This document shows, in pieces, positions 1 through 7,236 of a DNA stretch of 15,889 nucleotides. Where the stretch lies: assembly GCA_002315995.1 (NCBI GenBank), contig DCHN01000077.1, positions 1-15,889 on the forward strand, given 5' to 3'. The translations under genes were made by a program, and so were the position numbers. Position 1 is the stretch's first letter. Each line of letters begins with the position of its first letter. This DNA is from Bacteroidales bacterium UBA1751 (GTDB taxonomy: Bacteria > Bacteroidota > Bacteroidia > Bacteroidales > UBA932). The notes under the pieces were generated by a model. The model was not told where the DNA came from and did no database searches. It saw only the letters and a program-made list of their open reading frames with translations.

Positions 1-750
1 GGAACACTTCAGATGAGTGAGATTATTGAGGCACTTCTTTCAACATATCCTGTGAAGGATATTTCAGATGGTATAGAGGTCAAATGGGAGGATCCTGTGG
101 TAAGGAGATACAACAACCAGCGCAGCCAAAGCGTAATGTGCTCTCCTGCACATGGTCTGGAAACAGAGGCCGCACGCTCTTCCATTGCTGAAGACATTGA
201 GGCTATTCCTCTTCCAACAGGATATACAATGCATTGGGAGGGTGAGAAGGCTGCTTCGGACAAAACAATGCATTACATCTTCATGTACTTCCCGCTGGGT
301 ATTGTATTTATAATTTTCCTTCTTATTCTCCTGTTTAAGGATTATAAGAAGCCTGTGATTCTTCTGTGCAACATTCCTTTGCTTCTCATTGGAATTGTGT
401 GGGCAATGTATCTGTGCGGAATGACATTCACCTTCTGTTCAGTGGTTGGAGCGCTCGGATTAATTGGAATGATGATGAAGAACGGAATAGTTATGCTTGA
501 TGAGGTGAAGAGACTTGAGGATTCCGGAATGGATACCGCTTCGGCAGTAACACAGGGCGCTGTGAGCAGATTCCGTCCTGTTATGATGGCATCCGTTACA
601 ACAATTCTTGGAATGATTCCTCTTCTTTCGGATGCAATGTTCGGTCCTATGGCCGCAACAATCATGGGCGGTTTGTTGTTCAGCACTTTTGCTATTCTTT
701 ACTTCCTGCCTGTGCTCTATGTGACATTCTTCAGGGTTAAAGTGAAGTGA
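1..750 (+). CDS. RND-family efflux transporter permease subunit, C-terminal part (5' truncated)
   Basis: This is the C-terminal end of a large inner-membrane RND pump (AcrB/CzcA type), which uses the proton gradient to export drugs, metals or other solutes through a periplasmic adaptor and an outer-membrane channel. The reading frame is open from base 1 (Gly-Thr-Leu-Gln before the first Met at 13), so the gene begins outside the window. What remains is the end of the second periplasmic loop and then five hydrophobic helices, at about residues 88-108, 113-135, 137-165, 188-206 and 212-240 counted from that Met. The GLIGMMMKNGIVMLDE stretch and the following RFRPVMMAS segment are typical of RND helix 11 and the loop before helix 12. 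About 250 of some 1,000-1,050 residues are visible, so substrate class cannot be decided. It ends with tandem stops (TGA TAA) 10 nt before the aldo/keto reductase, which suggests co-transcription. Confidence 0.9.
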   Translation, partial: GTLQMSEIIEALLSTYPVKDISDGIEVKWEDPVVRRYNNQRSQSVMCSPAHGLETEAARSSIAEDIEAIPLPTGYTMHWEGEKAASDKTMHYIFMYFPLGIVFIIFLLILLFKDYKKPVILLCNIPLLLIGIVWAMYLCGMTFTFCSVVGALGLIGMMMKNGIVMLDEVKRLEDSGMDTASAVTQGAVSRFRPVMMASVTTILGMIPLLSDAMFGPMAATIMGGLLFSTFAILYFLPVLYVTFFRVKVK

Positions 751-760
751 TAAATTAAAG

Positions 761-1957
761 ATGCAATATTCCATATTCAAGAGCAATAGAGTAAGCAGGC
801 TTGGTTTCGGAACAATGAGACTTCCGCTGCTTGCCAATGGCGAAATAGACCAGAATCAGGTGGAGCAGATGGTAAAGTATGCTCTGGACAATGGCGTCAA
901 CTATTTTGACACCGCCTATCCATACCATAACGGACTCTCGGAAATATCGCTTGGCAAAGCTCTGGAATCTCTGAAGGTTCAGAATCCGGAAAAGTATTCC
1001 AGAGAGAACTATTTTGTTGCCGATAAATTTCCGGCACATCAGGCGGCAAGTGAATACAATCCTGAGAAGATATTCCAGAGCCAGTTACGCAAGTGCTCGG
1101 TGGAGTATTTCGATTTTTATCTCTTCCACAATATCTGCGAAAGTTGTTGGGATGTATATTCATCACATGCGGATGAGTTCATATCATATTTTGTGAAGCA
1201 GCGTGAGAGTGGAAGAATAAGGCATCTTGGAATGTCAACTCATGCAGACATCCCAATGCTCGAGAAGATTCTGGATTCGGAGTATGGGAAATGCATAGAG
1301 TTCTGCCAGATACAGTTGAACTATCTCGACTGGAATCTTCAGAAGGCCAAGGAGAAGGTCCGAATTCTAACTGAGAGAGGTATTCCGGTATGGGTAATGG
1401 AACCGCTCAGGGGAGGTCTTCTTGCCAAGCCCTTCGGTGACGCCTCTTCATCTGAAATGACGGCGGATGCTTTCCGCTGGCTCAAGGAGATTCCGCAGGT
1501 CAAGGTTGTTCTAAGCGGTATGTCGGCATTTGAGCAGATGAAGGAGAATGTTGCAACATTCGGCAGCAGCTATCGCCTGAGTGAGGCGGGGAAGGAGCGG
1601 CTTGAGAGGAGAGCGGAGTCCCTTATGAATCTGGTTCCATGCACCGGTTGCAGGTACTGCTACGACATGTGCCCGATTCCACTTGACATTCCGCTTATGA
1701 TACAGGCGTACAATGATATCAGAATGCAATTCTCCTTTACGCCCCAGATGCGTATTGAGTCGCTACCTGCCGATAGACATCCGTCTCAGTGCCTGAACTG
1801 TCACACCTGTGAACGGCAGTGCCCGCAGAAAATCAAGATACCTGAGATTCTTTCTGACCTCTGCCGTATTCTTGACGAGCACCCGAAATGGAGTGACATT
1901 TGTGCCCAGAGAGAGGAGATTTCAAAGAATCTGGAGAAAAGCCTTGGAAGAGGGTGA
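761..1957 (+). CDS. Aldo/keto reductase with C-terminal 2x[4Fe-4S] ferredoxin-like domain
   Basis: A 398-residue cytoplasmic oxidoreductase. Residues 1 to about 275 form an aldo/keto reductase TIM barrel: GFGTMRLP near the start, FDTAYPYHNG with Asp50 and Tyr55, Lys89 in VADKF and His123 in LFHN give the complete Asp-Tyr-Lys-His catalytic tetrad. Residues about 290-360 carry two Cys-x2-Cys-x2-Cys-x3-Cys-Pro motifs (Cys294/297/300/304 and Cys344/347/350/354), the signature of a ferredoxin-like domain binding two [4Fe-4S] clusters. Proteins of this architecture are common in anaerobes. The clusters suggest electron exchange with a ferredoxin-like partner as well as, or instead of, NAD(P)H alone; the substrate is unknown. 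It starts at an ATG 10 nt after the efflux pump gene, without a clear Shine-Dalgarno site, and is probably translated from the same message. The fold and clusters are clear from motifs; the physiological role is not. Confidence 0.88.
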   Translation: MQYSIFKSNRVSRLGFGTMRLPLLANGEIDQNQVEQMVKYALDNGVNYFDTAYPYHNGLSEISLGKALESLKVQNPEKYSRENYFVADKFPAHQAASEYNPEKIFQSQLRKCSVEYFDFYLFHNICESCWDVYSSHADEFISYFVKQRESGRIRHLGMSTHADIPMLEKILDSEYGKCIEFCQIQLNYLDWNLQKAKEKVRILTERGIPVWVMEPLRGGLLAKPFGDASSSEMTADAFRWLKEIPQVKVVLSGMSAFEQMKENVATFGSSYRLSEAGKERLERRAESLMNLVPCTGCRYCYDMCPIPLDIPLMIQAYNDIRMQFSFTPQMRIESLPADRHPSQCLNCHTCERQCPQKIKIPEILSDLCRILDEHPKWSDICAQREEISKNLEKSLGRG

Positions 1958-2022
1958 CAAACGGCACTTGGTAAAGCAGTTGAATTGAAATAATAAAGCA
2001 AGCAAAATATTTATACACATAT

Positions 2023-3510
2023 ATGAAGGAACTGGAGGAATTATTTGAGAAATATACTGGAAAGAGACCCGACAGCTGTGTGGAGCTTCCATCGAGCGGA
2101 AGCAACAGACGATATTTCAGATTGCAGTCACATGATGATGAAGAGATATCCCTTATTGGTGCATATGGTACATCGGTGGAGGAGAACAATGCTTTCATAA
2201 CAATAGACAGACACTTCATTTCAAAAGGATTGTCTGTTCCCCAGGTGAGGATTGTGAGTGATGACGGTATCTTCTATTTGCAGGATGACCTTGGAGATAT
2301 AACTCTTTTCAATACAATTGCGGCCGGGCGTGAGAGTGGAAGTTTCTCCCCTGAAGAGGTTGCGTTGCTCAAAAAGAGTATTGCAATGCTCCCGAAACTT
2401 CAGTTTGAGGGTGGTGCCGGACTTGACTACTCAATTTGTTATCCGCAGCCGGAGTTTGACCACAGAATGGTATCCTTTGATTTGAACTATTTCAAATACT
2501 GCTTTCTGAAGACTACGGGAATAGAACTTAAGGAAATAGAGTTGTATGAGGATTTCAGCAGGTTTTCACGCGATCTTTTGGCTTTGAGCTGCACTCAGGA
2601 TGTCTTTATGTACAGAGATTTCCAGGCAAGGAACGTGATGCTTGTGCCAAAGAAGAACTCTGGTTCGCTCCAGGCAAATGGAGAGTCTGGCGCTGCTTTG
2701 GAATATGAGCCTTATTTCATAGATTTTCAGGGTGGAAGAAAGGGACCGTTCTACTACGACCTTGCTTCATTCGTATGGCAGGCAAAGGCGAATTATCCCG
2801 ATGAGCTGAAGGATGAACTTATTTCAACGTATCTTGAAGCTCTCAAACCTTACGTTCAGATTTCTGAAGAGGAGTTCCGCAAGAATCTCCGCCTCTTTGT
2901 CCTGTTCAGAACAATGCAGGTGCTTGGTGCTTATGGCTTCAGGGGATATTTTGAGAAGAAACCACACTTCCTGCAGAGCGTTCCGTTTGCAATTGACAAC
3001 CTGCGCAGAATGATATCGAAGAGTCCGTTCTCGGAGTATCCATATCTTAATTCGCTGCTTGTTTCACTCACGGAAATGAGGCAGTTCCAGGATTTGAGAA
3101 AGAGCGCGCAACTTGTTGTAAAGGTCTTCTCGTTTGCTTACAAGAAGGGAATCCCTTCCGACGACAGTGGAAATGGCGGAGGATATGTATTTGATTGCAG
3201 GGCAATTGAGAACCCGGGTAAATATGACCATTACAAGCACTTCACCGGGCTGGATTCAGAGGTCATTTCTTTCCTGGAAGAGGATGGAGGAATAACAAAA
3301 TATCTTGAGCATGTTTATGAACTGGCAGATTCTCACGTAAAACGCTATATTGAGAGGAAGTTCACCTCTCTGATGTTCTGTTTTGGATGTACAGGAGGCC
3401 AGCACAGGTCTGTATATTGTGCGGAGCATCTTGCTGAGCATATTTCAAAACGTTTTAACGTGAGCGTCAAGCTCGTGCACAGGGAGTTGGGACTTGATAA
3501 GGAGTTTTAG
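2023..3510 (+). CDS. AmgK-like amino-sugar kinase fused to a RapZ C-terminal domain
   Basis: A 495-residue two-domain protein. Residues 1 to about 345 are an aminoglycoside-phosphotransferase-like kinase resembling AmgK, which phosphorylates MurNAc/GlcNAc at C1. Visible are a nucleotide loop (SSGSNRRYFRL, 24-34), LQDDLGD (86-92), the catalytic loop YRDFQARN (197-204, Asp199 as base, Asn204) and the metal-binding IDFQGGRKGP (233-242, Asp234). A polar insert of about 20 residues separates the last two motifs. Residues about 365-490 match the C-terminal domain of RapZ: SFAYKKGIP, YVFDCRAIENP, TGLD and the hallmark GCTGGQHRS (455-463). In E. coli RapZ this domain binds the small RNAs GlmY/GlmZ and glucosamine-6-phosphate. 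RapZ's N-terminal P-loop ATPase is absent and the kinase takes its place. The stop codon is one base before the MurU-like start, so the two are surely one operon. The kinase substrate is inferred from the neighbour, not shown. Confidence 0.85.
   Translation: MKELEELFEKYTGKRPDSCVELPSSGSNRRYFRLQSHDDEEISLIGAYGTSVEENNAFITIDRHFISKGLSVPQVRIVSDDGIFYLQDDLGDITLFNTIAAGRESGSFSPEEVALLKKSIAMLPKLQFEGGAGLDYSICYPQPEFDHRMVSFDLNYFKYCFLKTTGIELKEIELYEDFSRFSRDLLALSCTQDVFMYRDFQARNVMLVPKKNSGSLQANGESGAALEYEPYFIDFQGGRKGPFYYDLASFVWQAKANYPDELKDELISTYLEALKPYVQISEEEFRKNLRLFVLFRTMQVLGAYGFRGYFEKKPHFLQSVPFAIDNLRRMISKSPFSEYPYLNSLLVSLTEMRQFQDLRKSAQLVVKVFSFAYKKGIPSDDSGNGGGYVFDCRAIENPGKYDHYKHFTGLDSEVISFLEEDGGITKYLEHVYELADSHVKRYIERKFTSLMFCFGCTGGQHRSVYCAEHLAEHISKRFNVSVKLVHRELGLDKEF
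3499..3504 (+). promoter_or_regulatory. Shine-Dalgarno site for the MurU-like gene
   Basis: AAGGAG lies inside the last codons of the kinase-RapZ gene, 7 nt before the ATG at 3512. It settles the start at 3512 rather than the in-frame TTG at 3494, and suggests translational coupling with the upstream gene. Confidence 0.75.
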
Positions 3511-3511
3511 T

Positions 3512-4270
3512 ATGAAAGCGTTGGTTTTTGCTGCGGGAAAGGGTACGAGACTTAAGCCAATTACGGATTCCATTCCAAAGGCGCTGGTACCGGTATGCGG
3601 CAAACCTCTTGTATGCTATGTTCTTGAGAAGCTGAAAAAGGCCGGATTCTGCGATGTTGTTGTGAATGTCCACCATTTTGCTGAACAAATAATGGATTTT
3701 CTTCCTAATGCGGAGTGTGCACAAGGAATGAACATTTCGTTTTCAGATGAAAGAAGTCAGTTGCTGGAGACGGGCGGCGGAATAAAGAGGGCGGAAAAAC
3801 TCCTTGGTGGCAGTGAACCATTTCTGGTGCACAACGTTGACATTCTGTCAAATCTTGATCTTGGCGCAATGCTAAAGGTTCATCTTGAGCAGAGGCCTCT
3901 TGCAACTCTTCTGGTAAGCAGCAGAAAGACTGCAAGATATCTGCTTTTTGATTCCAATGATAATCTGGTGGGATGGACCAATACAGATACGGGAGAGATT
4001 CGTTCTCCTTATTCTGAAATAGCTGGAGGAGATATTAATAAACTTGGATTAAAGATGTATGCCTTCGGAGGTATTCATGTCATTTCGCCCGAAATTTTTG
4101 CAATGATGAGGGATATGCCTGATGCCTTTCCAATAATGGATTTCTACATAGGCAACTGCAACAGATGCACAATTAAGGCGTATGTCAAGGAGAATCTGGA
4201 AATGGTCGATGTCGGCAAACTGGATACCATTCATTCTGCTGAAGATTTTGTCAGGCGTTATGGTTTATAG
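3512..4270 (+). CDS. murU: MurU-like sugar-1-phosphate nucleotidyltransferase
   Basis: A 252-residue cytoplasmic nucleotidyltransferase of the GT-A/NTP-transferase family. It begins with the signature AAGKGTRLKPITDSIPKALVP (residues 7-27: glycine-rich NTP loop, Lys23), then ETGGG (86-90) and NVD (108-110, where most relatives have NGD; Asp110 is the likely metal ligand) and ends with VDVGKLDTI (232-240), whose Asp233 would be the second metal ligand. The length and the ETGGGI and VDVGxL motifs fit MurU, which makes UDP-MurNAc from UTP and MurNAc-1-phosphate. A GlcNAc-1-P or mannose-1-P specificity cannot be excluded from sequence alone. The immediately preceding AmgK-like gene, one base away, is the main reason to prefer MurU: together they would bypass de novo UDP-MurNAc synthesis, which matters for tolerance of fosfomycin in organisms using this route. 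The upstream TTG at 3494 is rejected because the Shine-Dalgarno site lies between it and 3512. Confidence 0.78.
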   Translation: MKALVFAAGKGTRLKPITDSIPKALVPVCGKPLVCYVLEKLKKAGFCDVVVNVHHFAEQIMDFLPNAECAQGMNISFSDERSQLLETGGGIKRAEKLLGGSEPFLVHNVDILSNLDLGAMLKVHLEQRPLATLLVSSRKTARYLLFDSNDNLVGWTNTDTGEIRSPYSEIAGGDINKLGLKMYAFGGIHVISPEIFAMMRDMPDAFPIMDFYIGNCNRCTIKAYVKENLEMVDVGKLDTIHSAEDFVRRYGL

Positions 4271-4283
4271 TATGTTGGTATAG

Positions 4284-5678
4284 ATGAGTATGACAGAGAG
4301 GGAACTTGAAATAATTGAACTTATTCACAAGGAGGTGAAGCCTGCGTTGGGTTGTACTGAACCTATAGCGGTAGCACTTGCTGTTGCAAAGGCAACAGAA
4401 CTCATAAAGGCTAAATGTTGTATCAAATGCCCCAAGTATGATGAAAACTGGAGATTGGATACAGATTTTAAAATAAAGGTTGAGGTAAGTGGCAATATCC
4501 TGAAGAATGGTATGGGTGTGGGTATTCCGGGAACAGGAATGGTGGGGCTGCATATTGCTGCCGCACTTGGTGCTGTTTGTGGAAAATCGGAGTATGGCCT
4601 TGAAGTTCTGCATGATTTGGACAAAGTCTCCATAAGCAGGGCAAAGAATCTTGTAGAGAGGAGTCTGGTCTCTGTCTCTCTGGCTGAAACGAGCCATAAA
4701 CTCTATGTGAAAGCTACAGTTGAGGCAACGTCTCACGATAACTATTGTCCGGATTTAATTGTTTCAGGAGGAAAGAGTGCCAACTCTCATGTAGCTGACG
4801 CCGTTATTCAGGATGATCATGACCGTTTTGTTGCAGCATCTGTAGATAGTAGCGAGGTCTTTTCCGCTTCATCCGGGTCTGAGAGGTGTGGATCTCCTGA
4901 AAAGAGTACTCTCGATTATAAACTTACCATTAAGGAGATATTTGATTTTGCCGTGAATGTCTCTTTTGATGCAATAGAATTCATTCTGGAGTCAAGAACT
5001 CTCAATCTTGCCCTTGCACAGGAGGGGCTGGAGGGCAATTACGGATTGAAGGTTGGAAAAACAATATACAATTCCGCCAATGAGGAGGTTTTCGGCAACA
5101 GATTCATGAGCTATGCAATGGCTATGACAGCTTCCGCTTCCGATGCCAGAATGGCTGGATGCACTCTTCCGGCAATGAGCAATTCAGGGAGCGGAAACCA
5201 GGGAATTACGGTTACGATGCCTGTAATAGCTTATGCCAACAAATATGAGGTTGGAGAGGAAAAACTTGCCAGAGCTTTGGTTCTAAGTCATCTTATAGCC
5301 ATTCATATAAAGGGATATCTCGGTAAACTTTCGGCGCTGTGCGGGTGTGTCATTGCATCTACAGGATCATCTTGCGGTCTTGTATATCTCAAGGGTGGTG
5401 GATATGAGCAGGTTTGTGCGGCAATAAAGAATATGATTGGAAATATTACCGGTATGGTTTGTGATGGTGCCAAGGTTGGATGTGCTCTCAAGGTGGCTTC
5501 AGGAGTCTCCTCATCGGTGCAGTCGGCTGTTCTGGCACTCTCTGGAATCTGTATTTCGGAGCACGATGGAATCATTGAGAAGGATATTGAAAAAACAATC
5601 AGGAATCTTGGGCAAATAGGCTCCGTAGGAATGCAGAGCACTGACCACATGATACTGGATATTATGTCCTGCAAATAA
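4284..5678 (+). CDS. cyuA: L-cysteine desulfidase, UPF0597/CyuA (YhaM) family
   Basis: A 464-residue protein of the family of E. coli YhaM/CyuA and archaeal cysteine desulfidase, [4Fe-4S] enzymes that split L-cysteine into pyruvate, ammonia and sulfide; the family is related to the alpha part of iron-sulfur serine dehydratases. Seen here are EVKPALGCTEPIA (17-29, Cys24), AGCTLPAMSNSGSGNQG (291-307, Cys293), KLSALCGC (348-355), STGSSCG (359-365) and GMVCDGAKVGC (390-400). Cys24, Cys293 and one of the later cysteines are candidates for the cluster ligands. It is about 30 residues longer than E. coli YhaM: extra sequence lies near residues 40-60 (with Cys45, 46 and 49) and in a Ser-rich loop near 185-212. 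Starts at 4284 or 4290 are equally possible. It lies 13 nt after the MurU-like gene, probably in the same transcript. Cysteine breakdown for energy or detoxification is the likely role. Confidence 0.82.
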   Translation: MSMTERELEIIELIHKEVKPALGCTEPIAVALAVAKATELIKAKCCIKCPKYDENWRLDTDFKIKVEVSGNILKNGMGVGIPGTGMVGLHIAAALGAVCGKSEYGLEVLHDLDKVSISRAKNLVERSLVSVSLAETSHKLYVKATVEATSHDNYCPDLIVSGGKSANSHVADAVIQDDHDRFVAASVDSSEVFSASSGSERCGSPEKSTLDYKLTIKEIFDFAVNVSFDAIEFILESRTLNLALAQEGLEGNYGLKVGKTIYNSANEEVFGNRFMSYAMAMTASASDARMAGCTLPAMSNSGSGNQGITVTMPVIAYANKYEVGEEKLARALVLSHLIAIHIKGYLGKLSALCGCVIASTGSSCGLVYLKGGGYEQVCAAIKNMIGNITGMVCDGAKVGCALKVASGVSSSVQSAVLALSGICISEHDGIIEKDIEKTIRNLGQIGSVGMQSTDHMILDIMSCK

Positions 5679-5693
5679 TTTTGAGTAACTTTG
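5676..5693 (+). promoter_or_regulatory. Tandem Bacteroidota -7 promoter boxes before pncB
   Basis: Two perfect matches to the Bacteroidota sigma-factor -7 consensus TAnnTTTG lie 10 nt apart: TAATTTTG (5676-5683, starting in the cyuA stop codon) and TAACTTTG (5686-5693). The second would start transcription near 5700, leaving a leader of about 17 nt before the pncB ATG at 5717. No good TTG -33 element is visible at the usual spacing, so this is a probable, not certain, promoter. Confidence 0.5.
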
Positions 5694-5716
5694 CGACCTA
5701 TAATAACCATTCAATT

Positions 5717-7192
5717 ATGGAGTTGAAATACGGATATTGTTCCGATAAATATCAATATACAATGGGCAAGTCCTTCTACGACCTTGGCATGAAGGAGAAG
5801 AGGGCTGTCTTTAATCTCTTCTACAGGAGTGCACCTGACAATAACAACTGGGCTGTGGTGTCTGGAGTGCGTGAAGTTCTTGAGATGATAAGCGAAATGG
5901 GTAATGAACCTGAAGAGTTCTATGAGAAGTTCATTCCGGGAGAGGAGTACAGGGAGTTCAGGCATTATCTTGCTTCAATGAAGTTTACCGGTAATGTATA
6001 TGCCATGAGGGAGGGCGAAATAGCCTTCCCACGTGAGCCTATTATTACAATAGAGGCCCCAATAATTGAGGCTCAGGTGCTGGAGACACCGATGCTCTGC
6101 ATAATGAATCATCAGATGGCCGTTGCCACCAAGGCCAGTCGCGTTACTAGGGCCACGAAGAAACCTGTCAGTGAGTTCGGCTCAAGACGAGCACATGGAC
6201 CATGGGCGGCTACATTCGGAGGAAAGGCCGCAATAATAGGTGGATGTGCCAATACTTCCAACATCCTGACATCCAGTATTTTCGGTATTCCATGTTCGGG
6301 AACTATGGCACACAGCTATGTGACAAGTTTCGGTTGCTCAATAAAAGGGGAGAAAGAGGCTTTTGACTCATATATAAGGACACATATGGGGGAACCTTTG
6401 ATTCTTCTCATAGATACTTATGATACATTGAAGAGTGGCATCAGAAATGCAATAGCTGCATACAAGGATGCCGGCATTGATGATTCATATAAGGGAGCGT
6501 ATGGCGTCAGGCTCGACAGCGGTGACCTTGCATATCTTAGCAGGCGCTGTAGGGATATTCTTGATACTGCAGGCTTGTACAACTGCAAGATATTTGCTAC
6601 CAACGCTCTTGATGAGTACCTTATAACAGAGCTTGAGAGGCAGGAGGCCAAGATTGATTCATACGGTGTTGGCGATGCAATTGCCACAAGCAAGCACTCT
6701 CCTTGTTTCGGGAATGTCTACAAACTTGTTCAGGTTGATGGTGAGCCTGTTTTGAAGCGCTCTGAAGATAAGAGTAAACTCATTAATCCGGGTTTTCAGA
6801 TTACATACCGTCTTATTCAGAACGGAGAGTTCAAAGTTGATATCACCTGCCTTAGAGGAGATGCTACAACAGAAAGAATCATGCGGGGTGAAGATATAGA
6901 TGTGCGTGATGAATTTGACCAGACCAGATTCAAAAGATATATGGGAGGCACATACACTTGGAAGGAGCTCCAGATTCAGATGATGAGTAGCGGAAAGATC
7001 ATTGTGGAGGATGAGCCTCTTATGCAAAAACAGGCGTATTACAAATCAAATCTGGCTTCTCTTGATCCTGCAGAGGCCAGAATCATAAACCCGCACATAT
7101 ACAAGGTCGATATTTCAGATGAACTTTACGATTTGAAAATGGGGCTTGTATCAAAACTGATTGCTGAGATACAGGATCTCAATTCAAAGTAG
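5717..7192 (+). CDS. pncB: Nicotinate phosphoribosyltransferase
   Basis: A 491-residue cytoplasmic enzyme that makes nicotinate mononucleotide from nicotinate and PRPP with ATP hydrolysis, the entry step of NAD salvage (Preiss-Handler pathway). Motifs in order: Tyr/Asp-rich N-terminus with DKYQYTMG (10-17), which begins this family's nicotinate-binding domain; EFGSRRAHG (153-161) with the Arg pair that contacts substrate phosphates; GTMAHS (195-200), where His199 matches the histidine that is phosphorylated during turnover; VRLDSGDLAYLS (264-275); FATNALDEY (293-301); and GVGDAIATS (317-325). The size fits the longer bacterial pncB class rather than the shorter E. coli type of about 400 residues. 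The frame can be read from a TTG at 5681, but that would place promoter boxes inside the gene; the ATG at 5717 starts directly at the conserved N-terminus. Its own promoter suggests expression independent of the desulfidase gene. Confidence 0.93.
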   Translation: MELKYGYCSDKYQYTMGKSFYDLGMKEKRAVFNLFYRSAPDNNNWAVVSGVREVLEMISEMGNEPEEFYEKFIPGEEYREFRHYLASMKFTGNVYAMREGEIAFPREPIITIEAPIIEAQVLETPMLCIMNHQMAVATKASRVTRATKKPVSEFGSRRAHGPWAATFGGKAAIIGGCANTSNILTSSIFGIPCSGTMAHSYVTSFGCSIKGEKEAFDSYIRTHMGEPLILLIDTYDTLKSGIRNAIAAYKDAGIDDSYKGAYGVRLDSGDLAYLSRRCRDILDTAGLYNCKIFATNALDEYLITELERQEAKIDSYGVGDAIATSKHSPCFGNVYKLVQVDGEPVLKRSEDKSKLINPGFQITYRLIQNGEFKVDITCLRGDATTERIMRGEDIDVRDEFDQTRFKRYMGGTYTWKELQIQMMSSGKIIVEDEPLMQKQAYYKSNLASLDPAEARIINPHIYKVDISDELYDLKMGLVSKLIAEIQDLNSK

Positions 7193-7236
7193 AATCATAT
7201 TTTGTGAACGAAATTCGGGTATCTTAAGAAGAGAAT

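Noticed and set aside
3494..3511. TTG start extending the MurU-like protein by six residues
   Set aside because: The extension contains the Shine-Dalgarno site AAGGAG, and the conserved MKALVFAAGKG begins at the ATG at 3512.
4251..4736. Minus-strand frame of 161 codons with a His-Thr repeat (HTHTHT)
   Set aside because: It lies antisense to the murU end and the cyuA start. The short repeat comes from the codons of conserved glycine-rich sequence on the other strand.
5681..5716. TTG start extending pncB by twelve residues
   Set aside because: The extension would be made from promoter-box sequence and adds no conserved residues; the ATG at 5717 fits the family start.
7193..7236. Promoter box before the porin gene (CATATTTTG)
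   Set aside because: It is one base short of TAnnTTTG (TATTTTG), and no -33 element is visible, so I do not list it.
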